The notes under the pieces were generated by a model. It was not told the origin of the DNA and ran no database searches. It saw nothing but the letters and a program-made list of their open reading frames with translations. Below are positions 25,001 to 40,000 of a DNA stretch of 64,000 bases, in pieces. The translations under genes and the position numbers were made by a program. Origin of the DNA: Anadara kagoshimensis (lineage: Eukaryota; Mollusca; Bivalvia; Arcoida; Arcidae); contig CM037857.1 of NCBI GenBank assembly GCA_021292105.1, positions 31,982,365-32,046,364 of the forward strand, read 5' to 3'. Within the stretch, counting starts at the first letter, position 1. Each line of letters opens with the position of its first letter.

Positions 25001-28000
25001 TACATGTATTATTGAAATTATACCAGGATCAAATAATTAAAATACTTTAAATGAATAAATTTAATGACATTTCAACATCTAACTACAGTTCATAAAAATT
25101 TATCAGACATTTTCAGTATGTAACAATCCCAGCAGGATTGTGTCCACCGAATTCAGTGAATAAAATGAGTCTATAATCTTTTTTTAAATTGCCTATATTA
25201 TATTTCAATACACTTAATGTCATTTTTAGAAGAGAAATTATCATTTTCAATTTATCACTTAAAATGATGCCATAGCAATTCACCATGTATATCGGCATCA
25301 TTGTTTACAGTCAAAGCCGTAAAAAATTGCCATAACTTCAGTCATGTGGTGATGAAAGTCACTTGACACTTCATCTGGAACTTAGTATCTGAGAAACGGT
25401 GTATTATACGGTTATTGAACTGATATTGTGAAATATTGTCCTGAGTTGACTCGACATTTGCATGAGCTTGGAAGTGCAGATTTCGAGTCAACGAGGGACA
25501 ATATTTCAAATTTCAAGTCAACGAGGGACAATATTTCACAATATCAGTTCAATAACCCTTTATTATATAGCAAAATAAATTTTATTTACTTCCATCAAGT
25601 ATTGTGCCAAAAATACTATTTTGTTGTAAAATCGAAAAATATTGAACCAGTTCTTGTAAATGGATATAAGAATTAGTGCAATATGACAACAAAACAGCAA
25701 TGAAGTCTTCAGCCAAATAGCAACAATTGTATGACATCATAACAACAACATCATGTGACAAAGCGTGCAATATAAAAAACTAGAGGCTCCCAGGAGCCTG
25801 TATAGCTCACCTAGGTAGAGTTGTTGCAGAATGAAAATCAACAGATTGTCTAAATAAATGCTTGAAATTTATTACACAATATTTATTTCTATCATAAAAT
25901 TTCAATATTATTTCCTTTCAAAACTAAACCATATTTCAAAATTTTGAGACAATACATCCAAGTATCATCGACTTTTCATGTATAATACCTGAGAAATTTT
26001 CCTTATCCAAAAACTGGTCAATGGACCATGAAATTATGGTCAAGGACAAAAGCCATAAGGCAGTCTGACTGATGTACTATCCAAGATCAAGCTATATACC
26101 AAATATCATTCACCTACCATTGTAGTATTCGAGATTTAGAGAAACTGACCTAATCCAAAAAGTTCAACATAGTCACTGGAGGGTTAAGTTTAGGTCAAAG
26201 ACAAAAGTCATATGGCAGACTGACATGTACTCTCCAAGACTAAGACACATACCAAATACCATTGCAATTGGCCAAGTGGAGTTGATTTTTAAATGCAGAT
26301 GTTATTTTAAAATACCAAATGTAAAGACCCAAATGACTATTGTGGCCGAGTTTGGTTCCAATTGACTCAGTAGTTTCAGAGAAAAATATGTATGAACTTA
26401 TTTTCCCATAGGGTCCAATGTTAAAATATGTTTTCCACTGACGGCCATCTTGGATTTTGTGTGGCCCTCAAAAACACCAATGTTGTAGGGGGTCACCCAA
26501 AGACTATTGTGGCCAAGTTTGGTTCCAATTGGCTTAGGGGTTTTAGAGAAAAAGATCTTTGATATTGTTCCCATAGGGTCCAATGTTAACCTATGTTCCC
26601 CGTTGGCGGCCATCTTGGATCAGGTGCAGACTTAAAAAAACACCGGTTTCAGAAGGTACCATCTAAGGACTACTATGACCAAGTTTGGTTCAAATTGGCT
26701 CAGTAGTTTTAGAGAAAAATATCTTTGAACATATTTTCCCATAAGGTCCAATGTTACAATATGTTCTCCACTGGTGGCCATCTTGGATTTGGTGCGGCCC
26801 TCAAAAACCCCAATGTTGTAGGGGGCCATTCAAAGACTATTGTGGCCAAGTTTGGTTCCCATTGGCTAAAGGGTTTTAGAGAAAAAGATCTTTGATATTG
26901 TTCCCATAGGGTCCAATGTTAACTTATGTTCCCCGCTGGCCGCCATCTTGGATTAGGTGCAGAATTAAAAAAACACTGTTTTCAGAAGTTTGGTTCCAAT
27001 TGGCTCAGTAGTTTCAGAGAAAAATATCTTTGAACATATTTTCCCATAGGGTCCAATGTTAATCTATGTTACCCGCTGACGGCCATCTTGGATTAGGTGC
27101 GGACAATTTTTAAAGTAGACCACCCAAGGACTGTTGTGACAAAGTTTGGTTGCAAATGGCCCAGTGGTTTCTGAGGAGTTGATCTTTAACGACGGACGGA
27201 CGACGGACGACGACGACGACGACGACGGACGCAAAGTGATGGCAAAAGCTCACATGGCCTTTTAGGCCAGGTGAGCTAAAAATTATTCGGGAAACCTCTG
27301 ACTGGAACAAAGATAGCATGCGAAAATCAATATATATTGCACGCTAACACTTCAGGATTTATTGTTTAATTTCTATGCAAAAAGGGTATATTGCTAATAA
27401 TAATAAGGTTTTAGGGTATGGTGCTTTATATTCAAGTCTCACTTCCACATGTATCACAATGGTAAGTTAGGAGATGGTAGTTTAATGATTGATATGTTAT
27501 TTAACATAGCATCATCAATTTTTCAGCCACTGGCAACAATAATTCATTAACCTCTAAGGATTAATCTAAGAACAAGTTTATGTATGTCTTAGATGTGGGA
27601 GTATGTTTTACGGTCTGCGAAATGTAGTGAAAGCACATGAGGACTTTAAAGTATGTCACAGACAATCATACAACTCCCCCTCTCACATTTTACACCTGAG
27701 TAAACCAGTCAATACTCTTAAATCTTAATAGAGAACCCCAGGCAAGAAATCAGTATCTTAAATCTTTGAAGTATTATGTGCAATGTTCATGTATGAATCA
27801 GCTGGGGTTCAAACCTAAGACCTCCCGCTCTCACGATGGACACAGGGGATGGTAGAGGTGGCTCAGGAGTACCTGAAGAAAGACACAAACCTTTGGTATA
27901 GATCATCCACAATCTGATGACAAAGTTTGTTTTAATACTGGAGTTCCTGAGGATAATTGTAACGAATGAAGCGAGAGTCGGCGTAATTATATGGTGATAC

Positions 28001-31000
28001 ACTTAACTTACACCTATATGTGTTATATATATAAACACTCTACCATCAGAATTTCAGAATTTGAACCACTTATAAGTGCATGGACAAACTATCTTGCATT
28101 TAATGGACTTGCCAGAATGGGACAGACAGGTTCTGTAATCAGTTACCTGGTGCATTCATACACTTGGCTATCATTTGGGGCCCATTGCTTTGTTTTACAA
28201 TAATTTGTAGCTGAATAAATGCAGACTACCTGTCTATACAGTATAAAGGCTTTAGTGCCAACCTCTATAAGAGACCATCTGTCTATACAGCAAAATATGC
28301 TAGAGTGACCACCTCTATATAATATAAAGACCATCAGTCTATACAGTAAAACCTGCAAGAGTGACTACCTCTATATAAAGATCCCCCGTCTATACAGTAA
28401 AACTGCTACAGCAGCCACCTCTCATTACATATTATACTTTTTTGTAAAGGTAAAAATAATAGAAATAATTCAAGGATTGCAAAACAGTCATGTTAAAGTG
28501 AAAACATGACTTGGAAACGTAAGGCACATACCTACTGGTATATATTAATTTTATATAATTTCTTCACTTAAAAATAACATTATAAATTACAATAATTATT
28601 CTGTAATCACAAGTTAAATACAGACATATGTTCTACACCATGTCATTTAATGATACTTCAAATTAATTAATAGATTAACTTATTATTAATGATATCAAGA
28701 CTGGAAGAATTCAAAAATCAAAGAAAGATAACTCCTGTACACTTAATAGATTACTGCAAATGGATGACATATGTTAATTTCCATTCCTGGTAGCCAAAAT
28801 CACCATTGGCTATTAATTTCTGAGGAATCCAAAAAGGACTATATTTTCAAAATTATTGGCTATTAATGATAATAAATTTGTGGAAAGTTGGAAACCTAAC
28901 CTAGCTCGCCAAGTCAGTAAGCCACAGACAAACATGCCACTCTCCAAGTCACAAAATACCGACACCTCTGCACGAGCTTCAGACCAAACAAAATCCAAAT
29001 ATCATGTGAGATTTATTTTCAATCAAGAAGAATTTTTAACAGTTTTTGACGCAGGGGCCAGCTTTAGTTGCTATGGTGATGCCACAAACAAATCTGAACA
29101 ATGCAGTTTGTACACATAACTTTTTGATCAGAACCGAAATCCGGGCCTTTTCCAAATACAGGGTTAAATTAACCCACTATCCCATACAGGGTTAAAACCA
29201 CTGTGGCATCTCAGTTGGTAGAGTTCGCTCTGTAAGTGGGAGGCCGTGGGTTGCAACCCCGATCAGGTCTGACCCCAGACTTGAAAGTGGGTAGTGACTG
29301 TTCTTTCGTTATGCACTTGGCATTACGAAATGATAGTCACAGTTCTATTGGATGGGAACTTAACTAAACGAGGTCCTGTGTCACGGTAGGCTTGGCACAA
29401 AAAAGAACCCTGCTGTATAATGACATAAGCGCAAGGCATAGGCAAAATTTCTGCATGTTCACCTGGCAATGTCTCGATATTAGTGAAATATTCTTGACTG
29501 GGACGTTAAACACCATTACTCAATTCAACTCATACAGGGTTAAATTAACCCACAAAGGTTTGTCAGCTATAGCTAGGTTATGAATTTATTGACTGAGTAA
29601 ATACCATGTTATATGTAAACAACTTTGACCTGTCCGTTTGACCTTTTATTTAAATATGTATCAGGGATCAAGTATATCTATGTATTGGGACCACAGGTGT
29701 TTTTATTGTATACATCATGAACTATACTCACCATATAGAGTACACCTATGTACTGTGTATGTATTAATTGGACCTTAACACTACCCATTTATTGGTTGGA
29801 CCCTCCTATATGAATATTCCTAATGAAAGGTCAAACGGACAGGTCAAAGTTGTTTACCTATAGCCTTCAGTCTATGTATACACGATATAGTGAAAATATC
29901 AACATGTGTTTGTTTCACACTATATAAACCATTGACAAACTGATATTTTACTGCTTGTCATAAATATAATTAACCATAACTACTATTGCTACTTTTATAT
30001 TAGCATTATTAGTATTTAATATTGCCACGATTCACAAAGCAGTAGTGTTGTACAAATTGTGACTCAACTCTAAACTGTACATAGGCAAACAACATTGACT
30101 TGTCGGCTTGACCTTTAGGACTATATAATCCATACTGTATATTGCTTTATTTTCACGGTGTCAAATTTTCACGGTTTGACGATGACTAGTGTATTCGCAG
30201 TGTCATATTTTCGCATCCTATCTAATTCAAGGAAAAAATGACTCTAGCAAGATTAATGGGCTGGTAATACCAGTGTCTATTCACGGTGGTTTAATTTTCG
30301 CGGGAATACACTTGACCGCGAATATAGCGAAAATAAAACCATAGCGAAGTATAAGCATTATACAGTATTTATATGCAATTATCTATTCAATGCACGGGTA
30401 GTGATAAGACTGCAAGTTAATACATGAACAATGCATAACTTTACCATGGTATATAGGAAATTTAGAACGCCACCTTCGAAATGTAATGATCCATAATAAA
30501 TATTTTTATCTTACATTAGAATAGTTTTTTTTATCTGATTTGATGTAATACAAGTTTTATCGACAAGTATGATAAAGAATCTTGTATCACTACACTGTGG
30601 TGATACAAATTTGGCGGTAAAGTACAAGTGCACTTTTAGTCAGATTTCTCATTGTGACGTATGTCATTGGGGAATCTCGGATTTGTCAAATGTAAATAAT
30701 GACGTAATTTCTACAGAACATATGTCATAATAAAGCTCAGTGGTTATGTGTGGTAAAATATAATTTTTTCACATAAAGTATTGGTTTTTATTATTTTAAA
30801 TAACCTAGTTGGAAATGTTAGATAAAAATATCATATAGTGGTACACAGTGTGTATGTTCAACCTAATACTGTAAATTTATTAACTTTAGTGTGTACAAAT
30901 TTTAGTACAAATTATATTTGGAGTAAAATCATGGGTTTATGATGGTTGGTTGGTTGAATATTGCTTAACGCCACATCAGCAATTTTTCAGCTATTCGAGA

Positions 31001-34000
31001 TGAGAACTATTTTTTTCAATCTCAATGAATTGATCTATGAAAAAGTTGGTGTATGCTTGTGAAGTGCGAGTGTGTTTTATGGTCTGCCTTATACCAGCGT
31101 GCACTCAGGACTCATTAAGGTGCTAGCTCACCAAGTCAGTTTGCCGCAGACAAGCATACCACTCCCCAAGTCACATTATACTGACATTGGGTGAACCAGT
31201 AAAGGCTAATCTATCTAGATATAGCTTGCGGAGGGACTGTGATTTGCTTCTGAAAAAAGTCAAAGGACAGACAGCTCCTGTTGAAAACCTATCGAGACAT
31301 ATCTAACAGAGGGACCATTTAGATCTGCTGACAAAAAATTGTCGAGACAGATAGCTGCTGTCATAAAGCTATTGAGATATAGCTAATGATGAAACCAGAA
31401 CTATAAATTTGGTACTTAAATTTGTTAGCTTTCAGTGTGTAAAATTTTGGCAGGCATGTACTGTTGAACCTGTCTTATAGGTCACTTTTATATAAGGTCA
31501 ATCTGCTTTTAAAGGCCATTTAAATTTTATTCCAATTTCTTTTTAATCATGTTATTTGAATCTCTTTATAAGAGTCACCTGTCCATAAAGGCCACTTTAA
31601 CTGTTTCCCTTAGGTGGCCTAGGTCAAACATGTCTATAAAGGCCACAGTACGGTCAAACCTGTCTATAAAGGCCACAGTACAGTCAAACCTGTCTATAAA
31701 GGCAACAGTAGTCAAACATGTCTATAAAGGCCACAGTACAGTCAAACATGTCTATAAAGGCCACATTACAGTCAAACCTGTCTATAAAGGCCACAGTACA
31801 GTCAAACATGTCTATAAAGACCACAGTACAGTCAAACATGTCTATAAAGGCCACAGTACAGTCAAACCTGTCTATAAAGACCACAGTACAGTCAAACATG
31901 TCTATAAAGGCCACAGTACAGTCAAACTGTCTATAAAGGCCACAGTAGTCAAACATGTCTATAAAGGTCACAGTACAGTCAAACCTGTCTTTAAAGGCCA
32001 CAGTAGTCAAACATGTCTATAAAGGCCACAGTACAGTCAAACCTGTCTATAAAGGCCACAGTAGTCAAATATGTCTATAAAGGCCACAGTACAGTCAAAC
32101 ATGTCTATAAAGGCCACAGTACAGTCAAACATGTCTATAAAGGCCACAGTACAGTCAAACATGTCTATAAAGGCCACAGTAGTCAAACATGTCTATAAAG
32201 GCCACAGTACAGTCAAACATGTCTATAAAGGCCACAGTACAGTCAAACCTGTCTATAAAGGCCACAGTACAGTCAAACCTGTCTATAAAGGCCACAGTAC
32301 AGTCAAACCTGTCTATAAAGGCCACAGTACAGTCAAACCTGTCTATAAAGGCCACAGTACAGTCAAACCTGTCTATAAAGGCCACAGTACATCAAACCTG
32401 TCTATAAAGGCCACAGTACAGTCAAACCTGTCTATAAAGGCCACAGTACAGTCAAACCTGTCTATAAAGGCCAAAGTAGTCAAACATGTCTATAAAGGCA
32501 ACAGTAGTCAAACATGTCTATAAAGGCCACAGTACAGTCAAACATGTCTATAAAGGCCACAGTACAGTCAAACCTGTCTATAAAGGCCACAGTACAGTCA
32601 AACATGTCTATAAAGGCCACAGTACAGTCAAACATGTCTATAAAGACCACAGTACAGTCAAACATGTCTATAAAGGCCACAGTACAGTCAAACCTGTCTA
32701 TAAAGGCCACAGTACAGTCAAACATGTCTATAAAGACCACAGTACAGTCAAACATGTCTATAAAGGCCACAGTACAGTCAAACCTGTCTATAAAGGCCAC
32801 AGTAGTCAAACATGTCTATAAAGGCCACAGTACAGTCAAACCTGTCTTTAAAGGCCACAGTAGTCAAACATGTCTTTAAAGGCCACAGTACAGTCAAACC
32901 TGTCTATAAAGGCCACATTAGTCAAACATGTCTATAAAGGCCACAGTACAGTCAAACATGTCTATAAAGGCCACAGTACAGTCAAACCTGTCTATAAAAG
33001 CCACAGTAGTCAAATGTGTCTATAAAGGCCACAGTACAGTCAAACTTGTCTATAAAGACCACAGTACAGTCAATCCTGTCTATAAAGGTCACAGTACTGT
33101 CAAACCTGTCTATAAAGGTCACAGTACTGTCAATACTGTCTTTAAAGGTCACAGTACAGTCAATCCTGTCTATAAAGTCCACAGTATAGTCCAACCTGTC
33201 TATAAAGGCCACAGTATAGTCCAACCTGTCTATAAAGGCACAGTATAGTCCAGCCTGTTTATAAAGACCACAGTACAGTCAAACCTGTCTATAAAGGCCA
33301 CAGTACAGTCAATCTGTCTATAAAGGCCACAATACAGTCAACCTGTTTATATAGGCCACAGTACAGTCAAACCTGTTTATAAAGACCACAGTACAGTCAA
33401 ACTGTCTATAAAGGCCACAGTACAGTCAAACTGTCTATAAAGGCCACAGTACAGTCAAACCTGTCTGTAAAGGCCACAGTACAGTCAAATCTGTCTATAA
33501 AGGCCACACTACTGTCAAACTGTCTATAAAGGCCACAGTACAGTCAAACATGTCTATAAAGGCCACAGTACAGTCAAATCTGTCTATAAAGGCCACAGTA
33601 CAGTCAAATCTGTCTATAAAGGCCACAGTACAGTCAAATCTGTCTATAAAGGCCACAGTACAGTCAAACTTGTCTATAAAGACCACAGTACAGTCAAACC
33701 TGTGTATAAAGGCCACAGTACAGTCAAACATGTCTTTAAAGGTCACAGTACAGTCAAACCTGTCTATAAAGGCCACAGTACAGTCAAACCTGTCTATAAA
33801 GGTCACAATACAGTCAAACATGTCTATAAAGGTCACAAAAAGGTTCAATATCCTGCTTCATCATGTATCTATATATATATGGATACTCCTACACGGTTAC
33901 AGTGGAGTATTAACGTCACACCTGTTATTATAAAATCATCATCATATTTTATGCGATTATCAGGTGTCATCAGTATAAAAGGTATAAAAACAAACAATGC

Positions 34001-37000
34001 TGTAAGAGAGGTACAAAGCATGACAGATTTCAGGGCTATATATATATATAGTCATATATATAGTCTGATAACAATCTATATATATGGTGACAGGTGAATT
34101 ACTTCATTTTTACAATTATCATTATCATTACCAGCATGTATTAAATAAAATATTGCTTTTTTGTTTTTTGTTTTTTTGTATAAATATACATTAATGGTCA
34201 TGTAACAGGTTGTCAAAATGTATAAAAAAGGCAAAAAACCTAACTTAGTACCTGTATAATGAAAGGTTGAATCAAGATGAAATGAACAATTAATATAAAC
34301 ATTAAATCCTGCCTAGGGGCAAACATGTGTATAATTTGCAAGCTAATATGTCCAAGATTTATTAATATTCCATTTTTATATTGTAGATCATGATATCAAC
34401 TTTGATATTGTTTTTCTGGATAGACCGAATTATTTTTAAAATAGCTTAATTCTTTTTTTTTTTTGTCTTTTCCAGTAGTCAAAATGACCATGTACTATCT
34501 AAAAACTAGACCAAATTATTTCTTTCATCAAAGTCTCATCGCCCCCTATCATCAATAAAAAGGGCCGTTGACGACAGAAATAATTTGGCCTAAAGTTCAT
34601 TTTGACTACTGGACAAGCCAAAAATTTGACAGAATTAAGCTACTAGTATTTTTGGACATTATGTAAAAAGCATATTTTTTTTTAAAATGTTTCATAGAAT
34701 TCAATGGGGAGGAGGTTCAACGGGTAGTCCTTCTGTATTAGTGGTAACTTATTTAATAGGATGTGGATTGTGATTCAAAAGTCATTATGCCCCTACTGTG
34801 CTAATACTAAATATCCCAAGGCAAGAAATTTATTTCACATTGTTAATAATTTACTATAACTGCAGCTGCTATGTAAATGGCTACTAAAAATGACAGACAT
34901 GCTAGGTGTCCACTTTGTGATAGTGGTTGGTTGGTAGACCAGCATCAAGGGGGTTTTCTTGCACTCTATTATCATAATAGCCTTGGTCCAATGACAGGAA
35001 TTCATTTGAGGCTATTTATCCAAAATGCCCCCATTGTTAAGTTCTTAGGGGAAAATATTCAACATCATATGTTAACATCACATAAGCAAACTTTCAGCTA
35101 ATGAATTGCAAGTGTAATTCATTGTCTGCCTTGTACCAGTGCACACTCAGGGTGACTTTTAAGTTGCTAGCTCACCAAGTCAGACAGTATGCCACAGACA
35201 AGCGAACTCACAGCAGTGAGAGACCCTAGATTTGTGGACTGATGTCTAATCCATTAGGCCACCGCGGCCTCTATCCAGTATTCCTAATTGGTAAGACAGC
35301 TCCCAAGTTACCCAGTCCTGGTATCAGTTTCACAATGATTTTTTAAACAAGATTTTCCTTAATTAATAACTTAAATTGGCCAAAATTGAAAACAGACTAA
35401 TTTTGTTAATTTTCAAGATATTCATGGATATAAGGTGCCATTTTAAAGTTCACTCTAAGCTTATTACATCTATTTTCTAATTTTGTTGAAATTTGTTATT
35501 TGTAGTAACATATAATGTGTCAAAATTTGTAAAATTTAAGTAAAGGAAAATTGTGAAATTGGGGCCTGATCCACACCACACGTTCTACAGTAATTAACTA
35601 TATATCATTCCTTTATGATAGACTAATAGATTTGCATAAATTACATGTTCAATTACAATTTAATATAATATATATATATATATTATATATATATATACAG
35701 TAAAACCTCGATTCATCGCCACCATTTGTTCAGACAAATTTTGGCGTTATAAAGGGGTTTGGCGATAAATCGGGGGAGGCTGATCAAGAAAAACATAAAC
35801 AAAATGGATTTTGGGACTTCAAAATAGTGTGGCGATAAGCAAGTTGGCAAAGTTATCAAGAGGCATTATAACAAGGTTTTACTATATATATATATATAAT
35901 ATATATATATATATAATATATATATATATATATGTGTGTACATTTCTTATCCAACATCAGAAAATATTGTTTTTGATGAGTTCCAGTGCAATTTGTTACA
36001 CAAGCATTTAATTAATATGACATTTTTTTGTATAAAAATAATATATTTAAGTTAGGATAAGTTAGTAGGTTAATGTATGACAATTGAGTACAACTAAGGT
36101 TGAAAATTAACAAATTTGTACAATTAATAAATAGACACTGAAGCTTGTCTTTAGAGTTTGTAGATGTTCTTATTGAAATGTTGTTTAAGGTCATGTCAGC
36201 AATTTATCAGCTATTCATGACAAGATTAAGTTAAATATTTTCTAAGAATGAATCTAAGAATACTCAGGTTCCTGTATGTGTGTGACGTAAGTGTGTTTTA
36301 TGGTCCTCCGCTTAATTCTAGCAAGCACTCCAGGTGATCTTAAGGCACTATCACACAGAGTCAGTATGCCATAGATAAACATGTAACACATACCCCTAGT
36401 CACACTATAATGACACTGGGTGAACAAGCTGATACTCTGTCCTTGTACCAATGCCAGGCAAGAAAGCAGTATCTCAAATTTTAAAATCCCGTGTTTGACC
36501 AGGCTGGGGTCCAAATCTAAGACCTCTCACTCTTGAGGTATATGCTCTACCACTGAACCAAGGAAGTGGGGTAGATCTTGTAGTGAAAACACCATAAGCT
36601 TGATATATTAACACACTATATTAGGTCCTTAGTTTCAAAATCATTCTCTAACTCAGATTTTTCTTTAAACTTAAATCAGGCAAATTTGAAATCTAAATAA
36701 TTGTACATGTGCATTACTTTTCAATACGTTCAGGAATTTAAAGAGTCATTTTGAAGATTATTTTTAAGCTTATCAGACCAATGTCATAATTTTGTTGAAA
36801 ATCTCAACCTTTATCTGTGTTCCATTCACTATGGGATTGATAAAAATTAATTAAGGGCCCAGGGCCTGAGGATTCAACATTCTCTTTTTACAAATTTATC
36901 ACCCATTTAGACAAATTTGACATCATTCATGAACAATTACATAGCAACTTCCACTCTCATAACTATTTGCATTAATGACTTTATATTCATATAAGATTTA

Positions 37001-40000
37001 TCTATGTTTCCACAAATTTAAAATTATTAGTAGCCAAATTTCCAAGATTTGTGAAAATATAGTACTTTTTAAAGTAATTTTTCACGAATTTGTTAAAATA
37101 GGTTACTTTTTGAAAGAATTTCACAAAAATGAGTAGCCAATGGTGATTTTGGCTATCAGGAATGGAAACAATAGCTATATAAACCGTCTTAGTTAAGTAA
37201 TGGTGTTTAACCTGAGCCAGTCAAGAATATTTCACTTATATATTCAGACGTCCCCAGCTATAGGCGAGGTGCAGAAAGTTTGCATGTGCATTGCGCTGAT
37301 GGCATAATACAGCAGGGTTCTTTATCATGCCAAGTCTACCAAGACACTTGACCTCGTTTACTTTAAGTTTCCATCCAAATGAACTGTGACTTTCATTTCG
37401 TAATGCAGAGAGCTTGCCGAAAGAACAGTCACTACCCACTTTTAAGTCTTGGGTCAGATCCAACCGGGGTTTGAACCCACGACTTCCCACACAACTTCTG
37501 CTAGCATAAACTACTGTATTTACCTTTAAGATTTATATATTGAAAGTACAATAGCTATATAAACCTTCTTAGTACTGAGAATTAAAAAAAACTATAAAGA
37601 TTTTTTTCTTAAATGCCAATGTTTACAGTAAAACCTATTTACAAAGACCTCTGGGAGACTTAAGAAATAAAAACATTGTGTACACCCGAGTTATGGTTTT
37701 TATAAAAATAGTAGTTTGTTTGGTTGGTCAAAATATGAAGCATACTCACTTGTCATAATGCCCCATACGAAAATTTTAGGTGGATTCCACCTGGACTTTA
37801 AGAGGAATCAGGGTGGAATCCCCTTAAAAAATCCAAACTTTAGACATAACTTAGGCATACAACATGTCAAATATTCACCTTAGTTTTAGATAAACTTTTT
37901 TAAATATTCCTGTAATTAAATTACAAAAGGTTAGTGGGGAATATCGCTTAGGAGTTTTTGTCACAAGTGGAAGTTTGTATTTAAGAAATTTTTCTTTAGA
38001 AGAATGGCCTCATGATATTGAGTTGGTAAAATTAGCAATATCAATTTTTATTGTAAATTTTTAATAAAATATCAGTTAAAAATTGCGCTAATGTACAAAC
38101 AGCATTGCAAAAATCACTGAAATATTTATGCACAAATATAAAGCGGTTTACAATGGGGTACATTTCAAACGTACCTTATCTAAACACGCTTTTATATCCT
38201 AATTCTGAATATAGCATTTAGAAAGGGGTTTGCTGCTGTACCACATGATACCCTCTAACATTTATGCGGAACACTTATTTCCGATGGATATGGAATCACA
38301 TGAGATGATGTTTTCTTGCAAAAAAGATGTTATTCCGGGAATCTGTGACATTGTTGTTTTCCAAAACATTCTGTACAAACGTTAAGAGGTATTGGTCATG
38401 TGGTACAGCAGGGAACCCCATTTGTCACAGTAAATAATTATCGACCAATTCTGAAATCATTTCAGATTTAATTCAAAAAGGCATAAAACAATTTTTTCCT
38501 ACAAAATTTGAAGAAATTAACTTAAATTATGAGCTTAAAATCCCAAAATTGATTGATTCATTTATGAAATGGGTTTTATGTCCCAGTCAAGAGTATTACA
38601 CTTATATTGAGATGTTACCAGCTATAGGTGTAGTGGCAAAACTTTTTACCTTTGCAGTGTGCTCAGGGCAACATGCAGGGGAGGGGTTCTTTAATGTGCC
38701 ATGGGACATTGGTTTCAGAAAATTGTTTTTTTTTTTCAGATTGTTAAGCAATTAGGTCACAGTGACCTAGTTTTTTTCACTATGGTAATGAAATAAATCT
38801 GTAATTGACTATCTAAAAATATATACTATATTTTCTTTTCATGTCAACCAAAATGCCATTGGCAACTAATTTCTGAAATAAATCATTTTAAAAAGAGGAT
38901 TATTTTACCAAATTTATTTTAAAAAAAACTTTGTCTCTAATGAATTTACATTAATTTTGTGGAATACAAAAAGCAACAAGTGCCTTCTTTACAAAAAGAC
39001 TAATTAAGTCCCTAAAGAATACAAATATGATTTTGCTTCCTGTCATTGCTCTCTGACAGATAAGAAAATTGGTTTTCTTTATATTGTTACAGCGACCTAT
39101 ATTCCATCACTGCAGATGTGAAATAGTAATAGACCACGTAATAGACATATTCATTTCTCTACTGTTTTGGTTTGACTCACTCACAGGTTGACAGTTTGAT
39201 GACATTTTTATGACAAGGATATATGGATTAATTAAATCATTTATAATTACCTACTGTCAAAAGTAATTTTCTCGTTAAACATCATCTTCCATTACATTTG
39301 GCTTTTCCATGCATTATGATTTTTAATTTTTACCTTACACAAATGAATTAAGTGGAGTAATGGTATTTCATGCCTCAGTCAAATAAGGTTCTTTAAGTCA
39401 TATTGAGACAGTCAGTTCTGGGATGGTAAAAAAAAAACAGAGTGTCATGAGAAAACTACCAACTTTAAACAGACATGTTATACTCATAAAATCAAATTTA
39501 AAAAAAAATGCTTAGTTCTGAAATAGTGGAGAAACTGGAGTGCCCTAAGAAAACTGCCTACTTAGTTCTCGGATATGGAGAAAACCAGAGTGCCTTTAGA
39601 GAACCACAGACCACAAACACAAATGTAGTAATCATAAAACCACAATTCAACTAACAGTTACTTATAATTATTGGATGTTGGAGAAAACCAGAGTGCCCTA
39701 AGAAAACTGCCTTCTTAGTTCTGGAACGTGGAGAAAACCAGAGTGCCTTGAGAAAACCACAGAGTTCAAACACAAATGTAATACTTATAAAACAAAATTC
39801 AACTAATGCCTACTTATAGTTTTTGGATGTTGGAGAAAACAAGAGTGCCTTTAGAGAACCACAGAGTTCTGAACACAAATATAATACTCATAAAACAAAA
39901 TTCAACTAATGGTTACTTGCCTGCTTATAGTTTTGGGAATGTGGGGAAAACCAGAGTGTCCTAATAAAACTTCCTATGTATACCTCTGGCATGGTGGAGA

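Noticed and set aside
31549-33933. Long open frames on both strands (up to 157 codons, [10 protein letters not shown] and [10 protein letters not shown] repeats)
   Set aside because: They follow from a 30-bp tandem unit without stops in several frames; no start, splice or homology support.
34877-35101. 74-codon frame with CPLC-like motif
   Set aside because: Single short frame in intron next to a SINE; no second Cys pair and no relatives recognised.
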